Shown here piece after piece: positions 34,514 through 35,553 of a DNA stretch of 35,553 bases (the first letter of the stretch is position 1; each line of letters opens with the position of its first letter). The position numbers and the translations under genes are program-made. Below the pieces are notes generated by a model. It had not been told where the DNA came from, did no database searches, and saw only the letters and a program-made list of their open reading frames with translations. The stretch covers positions 1 to 35,553 of the forward strand of contig CANGIC010000006.1 in the NCBI GenBank assembly GCA_947453795.1, read 5' to 3'. The stretch comes from Flavobacteriales bacterium. GTDB lineage: Bacteria > Bacteroidota > Bacteroidia > Flavobacteriales_D > Crocinitomicaceae.

Positions 34514-35553
34514 GATTGATCCGCTTCACGAATATCTTTAATGTTCAACTGCAATGTTTCCTTGCCATTCCATGCATTGATTTCCAGGGTAAATGCGATG
34601 TCGTAGGGCATGCCGTGTGTGATGAGGTCCACCTTATCGGCCATATTGAAAGCGATGGCATCAATGGCAATGTCGAATTGTGGCTGAGTCACTAAGAGCT
34701 TGAGATGAGCATCTTTTAAAATGCGGAAATCTCGGGAGTAAACATTGCGCGCCATAAACACAGGCGTCATGTTTCCAGGACCATGGGGTTCAAATCCTGA
34801 TAAATCGCGTTTAAGTTGTGGCACCATTGTTCTATTTTCTGTTTTGGAGAAAATTTGATTGAATTCCACTTCCAAGTCGATTTTTACCGTAGGAAATTCG
34901 TCTTCTGCTGAAATGGTCTGTTGGACTACGGATTCAAACTTTTCCATGAATGGTTTGACATTCTCCAAAGGCATGGTCATCCCTGCGGCATGTCGGTGAC
35001 CACCAAATTGTTCGAGGTGTTCCGTGCATTGACACAAGGCGCCATAAAGGTCAAAGTCATTTACTGTGCGCGCTGAACCTGTTGCCTTTCCATTTGATTC
35101 CGTTAAAACGATGGTCGGTCGGAATCGTTTTTCAATGAGGCGAGAGGCAACGATACCAACCACACCTTTGTGCCAATCCGGTCGGAAGACAACTGTCGAT
35201 TTTTTCACATCGTACGCAGGATCGTCTTCCATCATGTCAATCGCTTGCGCAGTAATCGCCTTGTCGAGTGCCTTGCGGTTTTGATTGTCTTGGTCTATTT
35301 CCCTTGCCAAGGATTGGATTGCGGCCAAATTTTCCGAAATCATGAGTTCAACCGCAATGCGTCCACTGCGAAGTCGACCTGCGGCGTTGATACGTGGGGC
35401 AATAATGAACACCACATCGGTGAGCGTCAGTGGAAATTCCTTTTTCGCTACAGCGAGCAATTCGCGAAAGGCCAAGCGCGGACGCGTATTGAGCTGTTTT
35501 AGTCCGTGTGCACATAAAATGCGATTCTCACCTGTAATCGCCACAATGTCGGC
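34510..35553 (-). CDS. recJ: Single-stranded-DNA-specific exonuclease RecJ (N-terminus outside window)
   Basis: RecJ is the 5'-3' single-strand exonuclease of RecF-pathway recombination, repair and mismatch excision. The reading frame is open to the window edge, so the track's start is internal (a GTG valine in ADIVAITGENR). Visible parts are the end of the DHH domain, the FIIAPRINAAGRLRSGR block, the DHHA1 segment VGIVASRLIEKRFRPTIVL and FGGHRHAAGMTM, and the C-terminal OB-like region. The N-terminal catalytic DHH motifs must lie beyond position 35553. About 347 residues are seen of roughly 570 in typical RecJ. The gene converges with the Kelch gene, overlapping it by 4 nt. Confidence 0.95.
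   Translation of the reverse strand, partial: ADIVAITGENRILCAHGLKQLNTRPRLAFRELLAVAKKEFPLTLTDVVFIIAPRINAAGRLRSGRIAVELMISENLAAIQSLAREIDQDNQNRKALDKAITAQAIDMMEDDPAYDVKKSTVVFRPDWHKGVVGIVASRLIEKRFRPTIVLTESNGKATGSARTVNDFDLYGALCQCTEHLEQFGGHRHAAGMTMPLENVKPFMEKFESVVQQTISAEDEFPTVKIDLEVEFNQIFSKTENRTMVPQLKRDLSGFEPHGPGNMTPVFMARNVYSRDFRILKDAHLKLLVTQPQFDIAIDAIAFNMADKVDLITHGMPYDIAFTLEINAWNGKETLQLNIKDIREADQS

Overview
The window looks like a chromosomal segment of a Bacteroidota member, most probably order Flavobacteriales. The evidence is a full-length SprA (core of the type IX secretion system, T9SS) in the order malic enzyme - ruvA - sprA, two proteins ending in type A T9SS sorting domains, a DUF4271 gene beside hemD, and repeated matches to the Bacteroidota -7 promoter box TAnnTTTG just upstream of genes. 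A Crocinitomicaceae/Cryomorphaceae-like lineage is a guess that I cannot test here. I see no tRNA, rRNA, CRISPR array or complete insertion sequence. Coding density is high, and no gene-free stretch exceeds about 160 bp; the longest are 9281-9440, 14038-14179, 29661-29786 and 28016-28127.

Layout. 1-145: the 3' end of an IS200-like/REP-associated transposase, cut by the window edge. 162-2495 (minus): ferrous iron uptake feoA-feoB plus a 43-aa Cys-containing membrane protein that the ORF track over-extends. 2560-3837 (minus): aspartokinase. 3913-7294 (minus): gpsA followed after 4 nt by a secreted GH92 glycosidase. 7386-9280 (minus): RidA-family protein, a TPR-like membrane protein with a Met-rich tail, and an rRNA-methyltransferase-like protein, packed as an operon. 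9441-13437 (plus): three uncharacterised envelope proteins (a lipoprotein, a DUF4836-like secreted protein and a membrane-anchored protein). 13441-14028/14037 (minus): a free-standing NUMOD4-HNH endonuclease. 14180-15499 (plus): a PIN-PhoH ATPase. 15525-16409 (minus): a secreted coiled-coil protein. 16466-28015 (minus): a long operon of maeB, ruvA, sprA, a GNAT acetyltransferase and a TIGR01777 epimerase. 28128-29660 (minus): a T9SS cargo with a thioredoxin-type CGPC site, ended by a good terminator. 29787-30473 (plus): a class III, zinc-poor sirtuin. 30478-31956 (minus): DUF4271 and hemD. 32059-33258 (plus): glutaryl-CoA dehydrogenase-like enzyme with a terminator. 33338-34513 (plus): a Kelch/T9SS protein. 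34510-35553 (minus): recJ, missing its N-terminus.

How it fits together. Most of the window is housekeeping: iron uptake, aspartate-family amino acids, glycerophospholipid, heme, DNA recombination and repair, and acyl-CoA metabolism. It is combined with the export machinery (SprA) and cargo of a T9SS organism. Nine perfect TAnnTTTG boxes lie close upstream of genes. In five of them the ORF-track start codon (TTG or GTG) lies in or upstream of the box itself, so the real start must be further downstream; I corrected those starts. I found no clearly novel multi-gene system. The best candidates for follow-up are the three-gene envelope cluster at 9441-13437, the lysine/glutamate-rich insert in SprA, the Met-rich tail protein at 8261-8842 and the surface CGPC-redoxin T9SS cargo.
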